DNA of 51,494 nucleotides from an uncultured Acidobacteriota bacterium (lineage in GTDB: Bacteria; Acidobacteriota; Thermoanaerobaculia; Gp7-AA8). The notes under the pieces were generated by a model. The model worked only from the letters and a program-made list of their open reading frames with translations, was not told where the DNA came from and made no database searches. Location: positions 1 to 51,494 of the forward strand of contig CAMPKJ010000005.1 in assembly GCA_946887105.1 (NCBI GenBank), read 5' to 3'. The translations under genes and the position numbers were made by a program. Below, piece by piece: positions 18,186 through 25,620 of this stretch. The first letter of the stretch is position 1. Every line of letters starts with the position of its first letter.

Positions 18186-19152
18186 GCGCATGATCCGCCT
18201 CGGCCGCACGAACATTTCCGTCCCCGCCGTCAGCCTCGGAACTTGGGGACATGGCGGTCCGCGCGTGACCGACTCCGGCGCCTCGGTGGGCTGGAGCGGT
18301 CACGATGACAATCAGGCGAAGGAAGCGCTCGTGGCCGCGTATCGCGCCGGCATCACGCACTGGGACACGGCCGACGCGTACGGCGACGGACATTCGGAAG
18401 AACTGATCGGACAGGTGTGGGACCGCGTGCCGCGCCCGGAGATGTTCCTGGCCACGAAGTTCGGATACATCGAGGGACCCGCCGGGCATCCGTACGATCC
18501 GAAGTTCATGCGCGAGCAGGCCGAGCGCTCGCTGCGCAACATGAAGACCGACGTGCTGGATCTGTACTACTTCCATCACTGCGACTTCGGTCCGGACGAG
18601 CGGTACTTCGACGGTGCGCTGGAGACCATGCGCCGGCTGCGCGATGAAGGAAAGGTGCGCTTCATCGGCCTCTCCGATTGGGATGCCACGCGTCTGATGC
18701 GCTTCATCGAGCGCGTCGATCCCGACGTCGTGCAGCCGTATCGCAATCTCGTCGACGACGATTACGAGTCATCGGGCCTGAAATCGTGGGTCGACGCGCA
18801 CGATCTCGGCGTCGCGTTTTTCTCGCCGCTCAAACACGGACTGCTGCTCGGCAAGTACGATCGGCCGGTCCAGTACGGCGAGGGCGACTTCCGCGGTGGC
18901 ATCGCCGACTTCACCGATCCCGAGGCGATCGAGCGCTACAAGCGCGCCGCCGCGTCGATGCGAGAAAAGTTCAGCGGGCAGAATCCCGAGCCGGTGATGC
19001 ACGCCGTCGTCGGCGCGCTGCTGACCGGCAACCCGACCGCCTGCGTGCTGCTGGGTCAGCGCAATCCGAAACAGGTCGCGGCGGCCGCGGCGGTAGGGGA
19101 GGCGCTCCGTGAGGAAGACGCGGGTTGGGTGCGCGCGCAGTACCGCGCGTGA
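18184..19152 (+). CDS. Aldo/keto reductase
   Basis: NADPH-dependent carbonyl reductase with a TIM-barrel fold, 322 residues. The catalytic tetrad is visible: D61 and Y66 in WDTADAYGDG, K92 in LATKFGY and H131 in YYFHHCDFG. The MIRLGRTNISVPAVSLGTW start is typical; the second in-frame ATG at 18190 is equally plausible. The C-terminal part has the usual cofactor region (LLGQRNPKQVAAA). Substrate unknown. It is divergent from the HIT operon with no intergenic DNA. Confidence 0.95.
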   Translation: MRMIRLGRTNISVPAVSLGTWGHGGPRVTDSGASVGWSGHDDNQAKEALVAAYRAGITHWDTADAYGDGHSEELIGQVWDRVPRPEMFLATKFGYIEGPAGHPYDPKFMREQAERSLRNMKTDVLDLYYFHHCDFGPDERYFDGALETMRRLRDEGKVRFIGLSDWDATRLMRFIERVDPDVVQPYRNLVDDDYESSGLKSWVDAHDLGVAFFSPLKHGLLLGKYDRPVQYGEGDFRGGIADFTDPEAIERYKRAAASMREKFSGQNPEPVMHAVVGALLTGNPTACVLLGQRNPKQVAAAAAVGEALREEDAGWVRAQYRA

Positions 19153-19165
19153 GACAATTGCGGGT

Positions 19166-19372
19166 ATGGCGGAACGCCGCAACGTTGCGTACACACGCAA
19201 GATCCGGCTCGAGGATGAAGGCGAGCAGAACGACTGGATGCACATGACCCCCGGCGAGCGCATCGAGCTCGTATGGGAGCTCACCAAGACCGCATGGCAG
19301 TTCCACGATCCGGAGTTCCGTGAATCGCGACTTCGCAGAGATGTTGTCGTCGTTATCCGCCCAAAACGCTGA
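19166..19372 (+). CDS. Small protein preceding a nucleotidyltransferase
   Basis: A 68-residue charged protein from the ATG at 19166 (no ribosome site; GACAAT ends 7 nt upstream). It contains EQNDWMHMTPGERIELVWEL (about 19-38), a WxxxTPxERIxLVxxL pattern. The same pattern (EYWRQFSPTERVALIDQM) occurs in the remnant at 25336-25604, again linked to nucleotidyltransferase sequence. Its 3' end overlaps the next gene by up to 53 nt. Probably one half of a two-gene cassette; function unknown. Confidence 0.7.
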   Translation: MAERRNVAYTRKIRLEDEGEQNDWMHMTPGERIELVWELTKTAWQFHDPEFRESRLRRDVVVVIRPKR

Positions 19373-19769
19373 GTTCATGCTCGTCGGCGCTCACGCGCGC
19401 GCCGCATACGGCATTCCTCGCGCCACGGCAGACATGGACGTATGGGTGCGCGCTACGCCCGAGAACGCGCCGCGCGTCTGGAAAGCGCTCGCGGAGTACG
19501 GCGCACCGTTACACGACTTGACGCTCAACGACCTCGCCCGGCCGGGAGTCGTGTTTCAGATCGGCCTCCCGCCGTATCGAATCGACATCCTCACGGAGAT
19601 CAGTGGCGTCACCTTCGATGAGGCTTGGCCGAATCGCGTTTACGGTACTTTCGGAGGCGCGACCTATCCGGTGATTGGACGTGAGGAGTTCATCCGCAAC
19701 AAGTTGGCGGCAGGCCGTCCGAAGGACCTCTCCGATATCGACGATGTGGAGCGCCACGGCAAATCGTGA
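19320..19769 (+). CDS. MNT/AbiEii-like nucleotidyltransferase
   Basis: A 149-residue protein with a nucleotidyltransferase-type core: FMLVGAHARAAYGIPRATAD followed by MDVWVRAT (about 19-46) gives the G-A-H loop and the D-x-D pair (D38, D40). The C-terminus VIGREEFIRNKLAAGRPKDL is typical of small antitoxin-like nucleotidyltransferases. The start may be the GTG at 19320 or the ATG at 19341, both overlapping the small upstream gene. Such pairs often behave as toxin-antitoxin or phage-defence cassettes; that is family-based inference. Confidence 0.85.
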   Translation: MNRDFAEMLSSLSAQNAEFMLVGAHARAAYGIPRATADMDVWVRATPENAPRVWKALAEYGAPLHDLTLNDLARPGVVFQIGLPPYRIDILTEISGVTFDEAWPNRVYGTFGGATYPVIGREEFIRNKLAAGRPKDLSDIDDVERHGKS

Positions 19770-19773
19770 CGTG

Positions 19774-20187
19774 TCACCGCGCCGCTTCGAAATCGAACAA
19801 TCGTTGCAGTTCCCGTTGCGCCAGCGACTGCAGGTCCTGCAGGAACGGGTGATCCGCGCCGCCACCGAGGAACACGTTCACTTCGACGCGGGCGATCAGG
19901 CGCGTGAGCTGCTGGCGATCGAACGGGCGCGGGATGGTGAGCGTGCACGAACGGTCGCCGAACGAGCAGACGAACTCGCGCTCGTTCTTCTGTTGCCAGC
20001 CGCGCTGTTTGGCGAGCGCGTTCAGGACGCGCGACTCGGCATCGATGGCCTCGGCGGAAAGCAGCGCTTCCTGCACCAGCTCGTACACCGCCTCCGCGGT
20101 GTTGCGCGCGCTGAACGTGCGCATGGCGCGGTCGGCACGTTCGGCGAGCAGCGCGAAATCGTCGAGTCCGCCGGTCTCCTCCAGCAT
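19774..20187 (-). CDS. Hypothetical protein downstream of the E1 gene
   Basis: A 137-residue predicted cytosolic protein, helical in its first half (MLEETGGLDDFALLAERADR) with a beta-rich middle (EREFVCSFGDRSCTLTIPRP) and a C-terminus FLQDLQSLAQRELQRLFDFE. No family is recognised. It starts 18 nt after the stop of the fused E1 gene and is probably its operon partner. It converges on the nucleotidyltransferase gene with a 4-nt gap. Confidence 0.65.
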   Translation of the reverse strand: MLEETGGLDDFALLAERADRAMRTFSARNTAEAVYELVQEALLSAEAIDAESRVLNALAKQRGWQQKNEREFVCSFGDRSCTLTIPRPFDRQQLTRLIARVEVNVFLGGGADHPFLQDLQSLAQRELQRLFDFEAAR

Positions 20188-20205
20188 CGCGCTCAGTAAA
20201 GCACT

Positions 20206-22539
20206 TCAGTAGCGCAACAGCAATCGCGCGGCGCTCTCGATCTGCGCGAGGCCCGGCAGGAACACTTCCTCCAGCGGCGGCGAGTACGGCACCGGCGTGT
20301 CGAGCGCGCCGAGGATGCGCACGGGCGCGTCGAGGTACTCGAACGCTTCCTCCTGAATGATCGCCGCGAGCGATTCGCCGATCGAGCCGGTACGCGTGTC
20401 TTCGTGCACGATCAGCACGCGATTGCAATGCCGCGCCACGGCCAGCACGGATTCGCGATCGAGCGGCGACAGCGTGCGCAGGTCGAGCACCGCGCATTCA
20501 TGGCCGTCTTTCGCCAGCGTTTCCGCGACCTGCATCGCGTCGTGCACATACGCGCCGTACGAGATGATCGCCAGGTCGTCCCCCGCGCGGCGCAATGCCG
20601 CTTTGCCGATGGCGATCGGCGACGGAGCGTCGTCCGTCAGTGCCTGCTTGATCTTCGGATCGCGATACAGCGCGATGTGCTCGTAGTACAGCACCGGATC
20701 GGGATCGTTCGCCGCCGCCATCATCAGCGCGCGCGCATCGTGCGGCGTCGACGGCACCACGATCTTGAGCCCGGGCGTGCGATAGAACCACGCCTCGGTA
20801 TTCTGCGAGTGATACGGACCGGCATGACGCAAGCCGCCCCACGGCATGCGCAACACCATCGGAATCTGCCCGCCCCAGCGATACCGGATCTTGGCCGCGT
20901 TGTTCACGAGCGCGTTGAAGCCGCTGGCGACGAAGTCGTTGAACTGCATCTCGCCGATCGGCCGCAGGCCCGCCAGCGCCGCGCCGGTGCAGACGCCGAT
21001 CGTCGCGCCCTCGGACAGCACCGAGTTGATGATCCGGCCGCCGAACTCCTTCAGCAGCGGCCGGAGCAGCAGGAACGCGTTCCCGTATTTGCCGCCGACG
21101 TCTTCGCCGTAGACGAACGCGCGCTCATCGGCGCGCAATACGTCGGCGACGCCGAGCATCACCGCCTCGAGGAACGTCTTTCCTTTCGCGTCGAACGGCG
21201 GCGCTTCCTCGATCGCGGGCAGCGTCGTTTTTTGCGATTGGCGCCACGCTTCGTCGAGCACCTCGACGTGTACACGCCGCGGTTCATTCGCGAGCACGCC
21301 GTCGCCTGCCTCCGCGCCATCCGGCCACGGCGCCTCGATCACCTTGCGCGCCTCGGACTCGACCAGTGCTTCGATCTCTTTCTTCCACGCGTCGACTTCG
21401 CCCGGCGCGACGATGCCGAGGCTCTCGAGCTTCGCCGCGTACGTGACCAGTGGATCGCGTTGCCGCCAGAACTCGTACGAGTCGCGGTCGGCGTAACCCT
21501 GCTCGGTCAGCGGCGGATAGGACCACGACGTCTGCGGGTCCTTGCCGAGGTAGAGCATGTCGTCATGATGGGCATGGCCACACATGCGCATGGCCACGAG
21601 CTCGATCAGCGCGGGACCGTGACCGTCGCGCGCGCGTTCCGCCGCCCACGTGAACGCCGCCGCGATGGCCTCGGGATCGGTGCCGTCGATGGTCACGGAC
21701 GGGATGCCGTAGCCCGGGCCCTTGTCGGCGAACACGCGCACCGCCGAGTTGTCGCGCACCGGCGTCGACAATGCGGTCTGGTTGTTCTGCACGCAGAACA
21801 CGGCCGGCAGCTTGCGCGCCGCGCAGGCGTTGATCGCCTCGTGCCATTCGCCGAGCGACGTCGTCCCTTCACCGACGAACGACACCGTCACGCGCTTTTC
21901 CTTTCGGAGCTGGAACGCCATGGCGATGCCGGCGATCGTCAAGGCGGGACTGCCGAGCGGTGCCATCGCGGGGAGGATGCCGTGCGCCCAATCGCCGACG
22001 TGCAGGTCCTTGCCGTTCATCGGCGGACCCGCTTTGCCCATCTGCGCGCTGAGCACCATGCGCACGGTGCCGGGGCTGTCGTGCTTCGCGAGCACGGCGC
22101 CGAGATCGCGGATCATCGGCGAGATCACATCGTCAGCCTGCAGGCGGATCACCGCCGCGTAGATCGCCTCCTGCCCGAGCGAGCGAAAGCCTTTTCCCTG
22201 AAACGACCCGTTGCCCCAACGCACTTCGCCGCCGGTGAAAAACTGCTTCAGGCGATTGTCGGTCGCACGCGTGAGCAGCATCCCGCGCAGGATCGCCCGC
22301 TTTTCGTCGGCGGTGAGTGACGCAGCGATCGCCGCGCGCCGGCGGAACCCGTCGACGGCGGCGACGACCTCGTCGATGGCCTGCTGCAACCGCTCGGCCG
22401 CGCTGACGCCGGGCGTCGTCTCCGGCAGATCCGCCACCGCGTGCCGCAGCGTCTCGACATCGAGCTCGCCCGCGTCGGTGAGTGCGTGCAGCGCGAACGG
22501 ATATCGCTCCGCGAGGAAGGTCCTGAGGCCCGTGCTCAT
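20206..22539 (-). CDS. 2-oxoacid (branched-chain type) dehydrogenase E1, alpha and beta fused
   Basis: Thiamine-diphosphate component that decarboxylates 2-oxoacids and passes the acyl group to E2 lipoate. The 777 residues join an E1-alpha part (about 60-405: FVGEGTTSLGEWHEAINACA, then VQNNQTALST; phosphorylation-loop-like MCGHAHHDD) to an E1-beta part (about 440-777: FLEAVMLGVADVLRADERAF, YGEDVGGKYG, RAVGDD-type C-terminus). The GEG...NN thiamine motif is intact. Branched-chain specificity is suggested by the fusion type but not proven. No E2/E3 gene lies nearby. A minus-strand TATAAT lies 10 nt before the ATG. Confidence 0.93.
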   Translation of the reverse strand: MSTGLRTFLAERYPFALHALTDAGELDVETLRHAVADLPETTPGVSAAERLQQAIDEVVAAVDGFRRRAAIAASLTADEKRAILRGMLLTRATDNRLKQFFTGGEVRWGNGSFQGKGFRSLGQEAIYAAVIRLQADDVISPMIRDLGAVLAKHDSPGTVRMVLSAQMGKAGPPMNGKDLHVGDWAHGILPAMAPLGSPALTIAGIAMAFQLRKEKRVTVSFVGEGTTSLGEWHEAINACAARKLPAVFCVQNNQTALSTPVRDNSAVRVFADKGPGYGIPSVTIDGTDPEAIAAAFTWAAERARDGHGPALIELVAMRMCGHAHHDDMLYLGKDPQTSWSYPPLTEQGYADRDSYEFWRQRDPLVTYAAKLESLGIVAPGEVDAWKKEIEALVESEARKVIEAPWPDGAEAGDGVLANEPRRVHVEVLDEAWRQSQKTTLPAIEEAPPFDAKGKTFLEAVMLGVADVLRADERAFVYGEDVGGKYGNAFLLLRPLLKEFGGRIINSVLSEGATIGVCTGAALAGLRPIGEMQFNDFVASGFNALVNNAAKIRYRWGGQIPMVLRMPWGGLRHAGPYHSQNTEAWFYRTPGLKIVVPSTPHDARALMMAAANDPDPVLYYEHIALYRDPKIKQALTDDAPSPIAIGKAALRRAGDDLAIISYGAYVHDAMQVAETLAKDGHECAVLDLRTLSPLDRESVLAVARHCNRVLIVHEDTRTGSIGESLAAIIQEEAFEYLDAPVRILGALDTPVPYSPPLEEVFLPGLAQIESAARLLLRY

Positions 22540-22549
22540 GCGGCGACGG

Positions 22550-22555
22550 ATTATA
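22550..22555 (-). promoter_or_regulatory. -10 box (TATAAT) for the fused E1 gene
   Basis: Minus-strand TATAAT (22555-22550) ends 10 nt before the ATG at 22539, implying a leader of only a few bases. The upstream BlaI-type operator (22565-22574) lies in the -10/-35 spacer of this promoter, so E1 could share BlaI control. Confidence 0.55.
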
Positions 22556-22564
22556 TGGCTCAAC

Positions 22565-22574
22565 GACATTTGTA
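22565..22574. promoter_or_regulatory. BlaI-type operator, distal copy
   Basis: GACATTTGTA contains the ACA-NN-TGT core of the BlaI/MecI/CopY operator (TACANNTGTA). It lies immediately upstream of the -35 of the blaI-like promoter. Confidence 0.7.
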
Positions 22575-22575
22575 G

Positions 22576-22604
22576 TTGACTGTGATGAATCCCGGACCTA
22601 TAAC
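22576..22604 (+). promoter_or_regulatory. Sigma70-type promoter of the BlaI/BlaR-like operon
   Basis: TTGACT (22576-22581), an exact 17-bp spacer and TATAAC (22599-22604) form a strong promoter 20 nt upstream of the blaI-like ATG. It is bracketed by two operator copies. Confidence 0.8.
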
Positions 22605-22614
22605 GACAGTTGTA
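22605..22614. promoter_or_regulatory. BlaI-type operator, proximal copy
   Basis: GACAGTTGTA starts right after the -10 and covers the expected transcription start. It matches the distal copy at 8 of 10 positions or better, with starts 40 bp apart (about four helical turns). Confidence 0.7.
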
Positions 22615-22623
22615 GGAGACGGC

Positions 22624-23004
22624 ATGTCCCGATTGCGAATCTCGGAGCGGGAGCTCGATGTCATGCAGGCGCTGTGGGCGCTCAAACGCGAAGCGTCGGT
22701 GGCGGAGGTGCACCAGGCCATGAACGCCACTACCGAGCTTGCGTATACCACCGTGCAAACCATGCTCAACCGGCTGGCGTCCAAGGGTCAGGTTCGGCGG
22801 CGGCTCGAGGGGCGCGCCTATTTGTATCTGCCCGTGGTCAAGGAGCCGGCGGCGGCGAAGGCGGCGTTGCGATCGGTGGTGGATCGCTTCTTCGGCGGGT
22901 CTGCCGCGGAGCTGACGGCGCATCTCGTCGACGAGGTGATGAGCGAGCCGGAACTGCGCCGCGTGGAGAAGCTGCTCGACGAACGGAAGAGAGGACGCCG
23001 ATGA
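22624..23004 (+). CDS. BlaI/MecI-family transcriptional repressor
   Basis: A 126-residue winged-helix repressor. The N-terminus SRLRISERELDVMQALWALK and the recognition region LAYTTVQTMLNRLASKGQVR are family hallmarks, as is the C-terminal dimerisation/cleavage region. The ATG at 22624 has a GGAGACGGC ribosome site; the longer open frame would include the operator. It should bind the two ACA-NN-TGT operators around its own promoter and be inactivated on signalling through the membrane peptidase encoded next, with which it shares ATGA. Confidence 0.95.
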   Translation: MSRLRISERELDVMQALWALKREASVAEVHQAMNATTELAYTTVQTMLNRLASKGQVRRRLEGRAYLYLPVVKEPAAAKAALRSVVDRFFGGSAAELTAHLVDEVMSEPELRRVEKLLDERKRGRR

Positions 23005-23897
23005 GAGCGATGGTCGGACTGGCACTGAATGGCTGGCTGTTCGGCATGCCGGTCGTGCTGATGACGTGGGCGGCGCTGCGGCTGCTGCATCGCGCGCCGG
23101 CACGCGTGCGCTACGTTCTCGCGATCGTGGCGTTTCTCGCCGCGACCGCGATGCCGCTGATCCCGCGCGATGCGCATCTCGCGGTGGCGGAGGGTTCCGC
23201 GGTCGAGACGGTCGCGGACGCGATCGCGTTTCCGCTGACCATGCTGTGGGCGATCGGCGCCGCGGTTCTGCTGACGCGCGAAACGATCGGCCATCTGCGG
23301 CTGCGCGGTTTCCGTGAGGAAGCGCCCGCGGAACTGCGGCGATGGCTCGATTGGCCGGCGCGCATTCCGCTCGGGGTATCCGACCACACGCCGCCGCAGA
23401 CGATCGGACTGCTCGCGCCGCGCGTGGTGCTTCCGCGCGATATCGCCGCGACGTTTCCGCGGGCCGTGGTGCGGCGCATCGCGCGACACGAGCTGGCGCA
23501 TTGCCGCTGGCGGGATCCGTTCGTGTACGCGCTGCTGCGCATCGTGGCATCGGTGTTCTGGCTCTGGCCCGTGTGGCCGCTGCTGCGCTGGGCGCGGCGC
23601 GAGCGCGAGGTTGCGGCGGACGAGTTCGCACTGCGCTCCGCGAGCGGAGACGAGGAGAGCTACGTGGCCGCGCTGCTCCAACTCGCGCACGCGCACCGCT
23701 CGCCCGCGCCGGCGATGGCGGCCAACGATCTGGAGTTCCGCGCACGACGGATTCTCGGGATGCCGGGGCGATCGTCGGTGGCCCTCAGCGTGGCCGTGCT
23801 CACCCTCGCATCAACGCTCATCGCCATCGCACGACCGGTCCGGGCGGAGCCCGACGAGCCGATCGTGGCGATCCGTATCGTGAAGGAGATCCAATGA
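23001..23897 (+). CDS. BlaR1/MecR1-type M56 membrane metalloprotease (short, no sensor domain)
   Basis: A 298-residue membrane peptidase of family M56. Hydrophobic segments at about 5-27, 33-52 and 70-92 precede the zinc motif RIARHELAHCRWRDPF (HELAH), followed by another hydrophobic stretch (VYALLRIVASVFWLWPVW) and a conserved EREVAADEFAL. Unlike BlaR1 it has no penicillin-binding sensor domain (family up to about 600 residues); the chain ends soon after a last membrane segment. The ATG overlaps the stop of the BlaI gene, and its stop overlaps the S33 peptidase start. Confidence 0.9.
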   Translation: MRAMVGLALNGWLFGMPVVLMTWAALRLLHRAPARVRYVLAIVAFLAATAMPLIPRDAHLAVAEGSAVETVADAIAFPLTMLWAIGAAVLLTRETIGHLRLRGFREEAPAELRRWLDWPARIPLGVSDHTPPQTIGLLAPRVVLPRDIAATFPRAVVRRIARHELAHCRWRDPFVYALLRIVASVFWLWPVWPLLRWARREREVAADEFALRSASGDEESYVAALLQLAHAHRSPAPAMAANDLEFRARRILGMPGRSSVALSVAVLTLASTLIAIARPVRAEPDEPIVAIRIVKEIQ

Positions 23898-25321
23898 TCC
23901 GACTGGGAGCCATGCTTCTTTTCGCGGTGACGTCGTACGCGGAGATCCGCTGGGAACCCTTCCCGCTGTCGAATCCGCCCGCCGGACTCTCGGCGCAGCT
24001 CGGACGCCTGACGCTCCCGCTCGTGCGCAGCAAGCCGGCCGCCGGAACGATCGAGCTGGCGTTCGTGCGCCTGCACGCGGAAGGAAGCGCGGGCGGTGCG
24101 CCGATCGTCTACCTCGAAGGCGGACCGGGCGGCTCGGGAATCAGCGCGGCGCGGTCGCCGTACGCGCTGCCCGCATTCGCGGCACTGGCGAAGAACGCCG
24201 ACATCATTCTGCTCGACACGCGCGGCGTGGGCCTGTCATCGCCGAAGCCGGTGTGCCGCGCGGAACGCGCGCTCGAGCCGCACGAACGATTCGCGCGCAC
24301 CGCCGACACGATCGCCGCATACACGCGAGCGGCGCGTGGGTGCGTCGAAGAGTGGAAGGGCAAAGGCGTCGACATTTCCGGTTTCACGAACCGCGAGAGC
24401 GCCGCCGACCTCGAAGATCTGCGCCTGGCCCTCGGCGTCCCGAAAATCAGCCTGTTCGGCTTCAGCTACGGCACGCACCTCGCGCTCGCGGCCATCCGCG
24501 CGCACGGCGCGAACATCGATCGCGCGGTGCTGATCGGCACCGAAGGCCCGAATCACACGCGCAAGCTGCCGTTCACGCTCGACACGCAGCTGCGCAAGCT
24601 CTCGCTGCTCGCGAACGTCGACATGACCGCCCTGCTCGGCCGCGTGCTGACGAAGCTCGAAGCGCAGCCGATGACGGTCACCGTCACCGACCGTGCGAGA
24701 CAAGCGGACGTGCAGGTCCCGATCGGCCCCGATGCGTTGCGGCGCATTCTCGTCGCGGACATCGGGGACGGAAACGACTTCCCGGTCTTTCCCGCGCTGC
24801 TCTCGACCATCGACAGCGGCGATCCGTCGATCCTGGCGTGGTTCGTCGAGAAGCGCTACAACCAGATCAGCGGGGACGTCAATCTGATGGTCCTCGGGCT
24901 GGAATGTTCGTCGAGCGCGACGGCGCTGCGCGAGCAGGAAATCCGCGCGCAGGCGGCGACGTCACTGTTCGGCAACGCCATGAATCTGCTGTACCCCGAA
25001 GTGTGTGCGGCGCTTTCACTCGTCGACCTCGGCGACGAGTTCCGCGGCCCGATCGCCTCCGGCGTGCCGGTGCTGTTCATCAGCGGCACGCTCGACAGCA
25101 ACACTCCGCCATGGCAGGCGGAGGAACTGCGCTGGGGCATGCCCCGCGCAACGCACCTCATCGTCGACAACGCCGGCCACGAAGACATGTTGCCGATGCC
25201 GGAAGTGCAACGTGCCATCGGCGATCATTTCGCAGGCAAAGACGTCGCCGGCCGCCGCATCGCGCGCCCCCTGCCGAAATTCAGCACGATCGAAGAGGCG
25301 AAGAAAGAGAGGAAGCGCTGA
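23894..25321 (+). CDS. Exported S33-type alpha/beta hydrolase (prolyl/tripeptidyl aminopeptidase-like)
   Basis: A 475-residue protein with a short signal peptide (1-16), an oxyanion loop YLEGGPGGSGIS at about 75-86, nucleophile serine in LFGFSYGTHLA, acid in ISGTLDSNTPPW and histidine in VDNAGHEDM near the C-terminus (TAP-like C-terminal domain). The family removes N-terminal residues, often proline, from peptides. It is the third gene of the BlaI/BlaR operon (ATGA overlap), so it is the likely output of that switch. A GGAGATCC ribosome site is present. Confidence 0.9.
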   Translation: MIRLGAMLLFAVTSYAEIRWEPFPLSNPPAGLSAQLGRLTLPLVRSKPAAGTIELAFVRLHAEGSAGGAPIVYLEGGPGGSGISAARSPYALPAFAALAKNADIILLDTRGVGLSSPKPVCRAERALEPHERFARTADTIAAYTRAARGCVEEWKGKGVDISGFTNRESAADLEDLRLALGVPKISLFGFSYGTHLALAAIRAHGANIDRAVLIGTEGPNHTRKLPFTLDTQLRKLSLLANVDMTALLGRVLTKLEAQPMTVTVTDRARQADVQVPIGPDALRRILVADIGDGNDFPVFPALLSTIDSGDPSILAWFVEKRYNQISGDVNLMVLGLECSSSATALREQEIRAQAATSLFGNAMNLLYPEVCAALSLVDLGDEFRGPIASGVPVLFISGTLDSNTPPWQAEELRWGMPRATHLIVDNAGHEDMLPMPEVQRAIGDHFAGKDVAGRRIARPLPKFSTIEEAKKERKR

Positions 25322-25335
25322 TCCGTCGCGGCGGG

Positions 25336-25604
25336 TCAGAAGCGCCGGAGCAGATCGAGATCGGCCAGGTCCTGATGGCGTCCGGCGGCGCTCTTGTTGC
25401 GCATCAGGTCCTCTTTCCCGATGAAGAAGACGGACTGCTCGGCGAATGTGCCTTCGACGCGGTGCGCCCACGCTTCTTCGAAGGTGACGCACGCATCTGA
25501 TCGATGAGCGCGACGCGCTCCGTCGGGGAGAACTGCCGCCAATACTCGCGATCCGCCTCGGCCTCTTCTTCGAAGGACGTGCAGATCCGCAGCCACGGCT
25601 TCAT
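25336..25604 (-). pseudogene. Deletion remnant of a small-protein/nucleotidyltransferase pair
   Basis: Reading from 25604, one frame gives MKPWLRICTSFEEEAEADRE and EYWRQFSPTERVALIDQM, the counterpart of the small protein at 19166. From about 25500 the next frame gives VTFEEAWAHRVEGTFAEQSV, FFIGKEDLMRNKSAAGRHQD and a stop at 25336, the counterpart of the C-terminus of the nucleotidyltransferase at 19320 (VTFDEAWPNRVYGTFGGATY). The middle (about 100 nucleotidyltransferase residues) is missing, so an internal deletion fused the two ends out of frame. Confidence 0.75.
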
Positions 25605-25620
25605 TCCGGAAGTTTACACG

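Noticed and set aside
20206..23745. Extension of the E1 frame upstream to 23745.
   Set aside because: Runs antisense through the BlaI and M56 genes, is proline/arginine-rich, and the family N-terminus and a TATAAT box fit the ATG at 22539.
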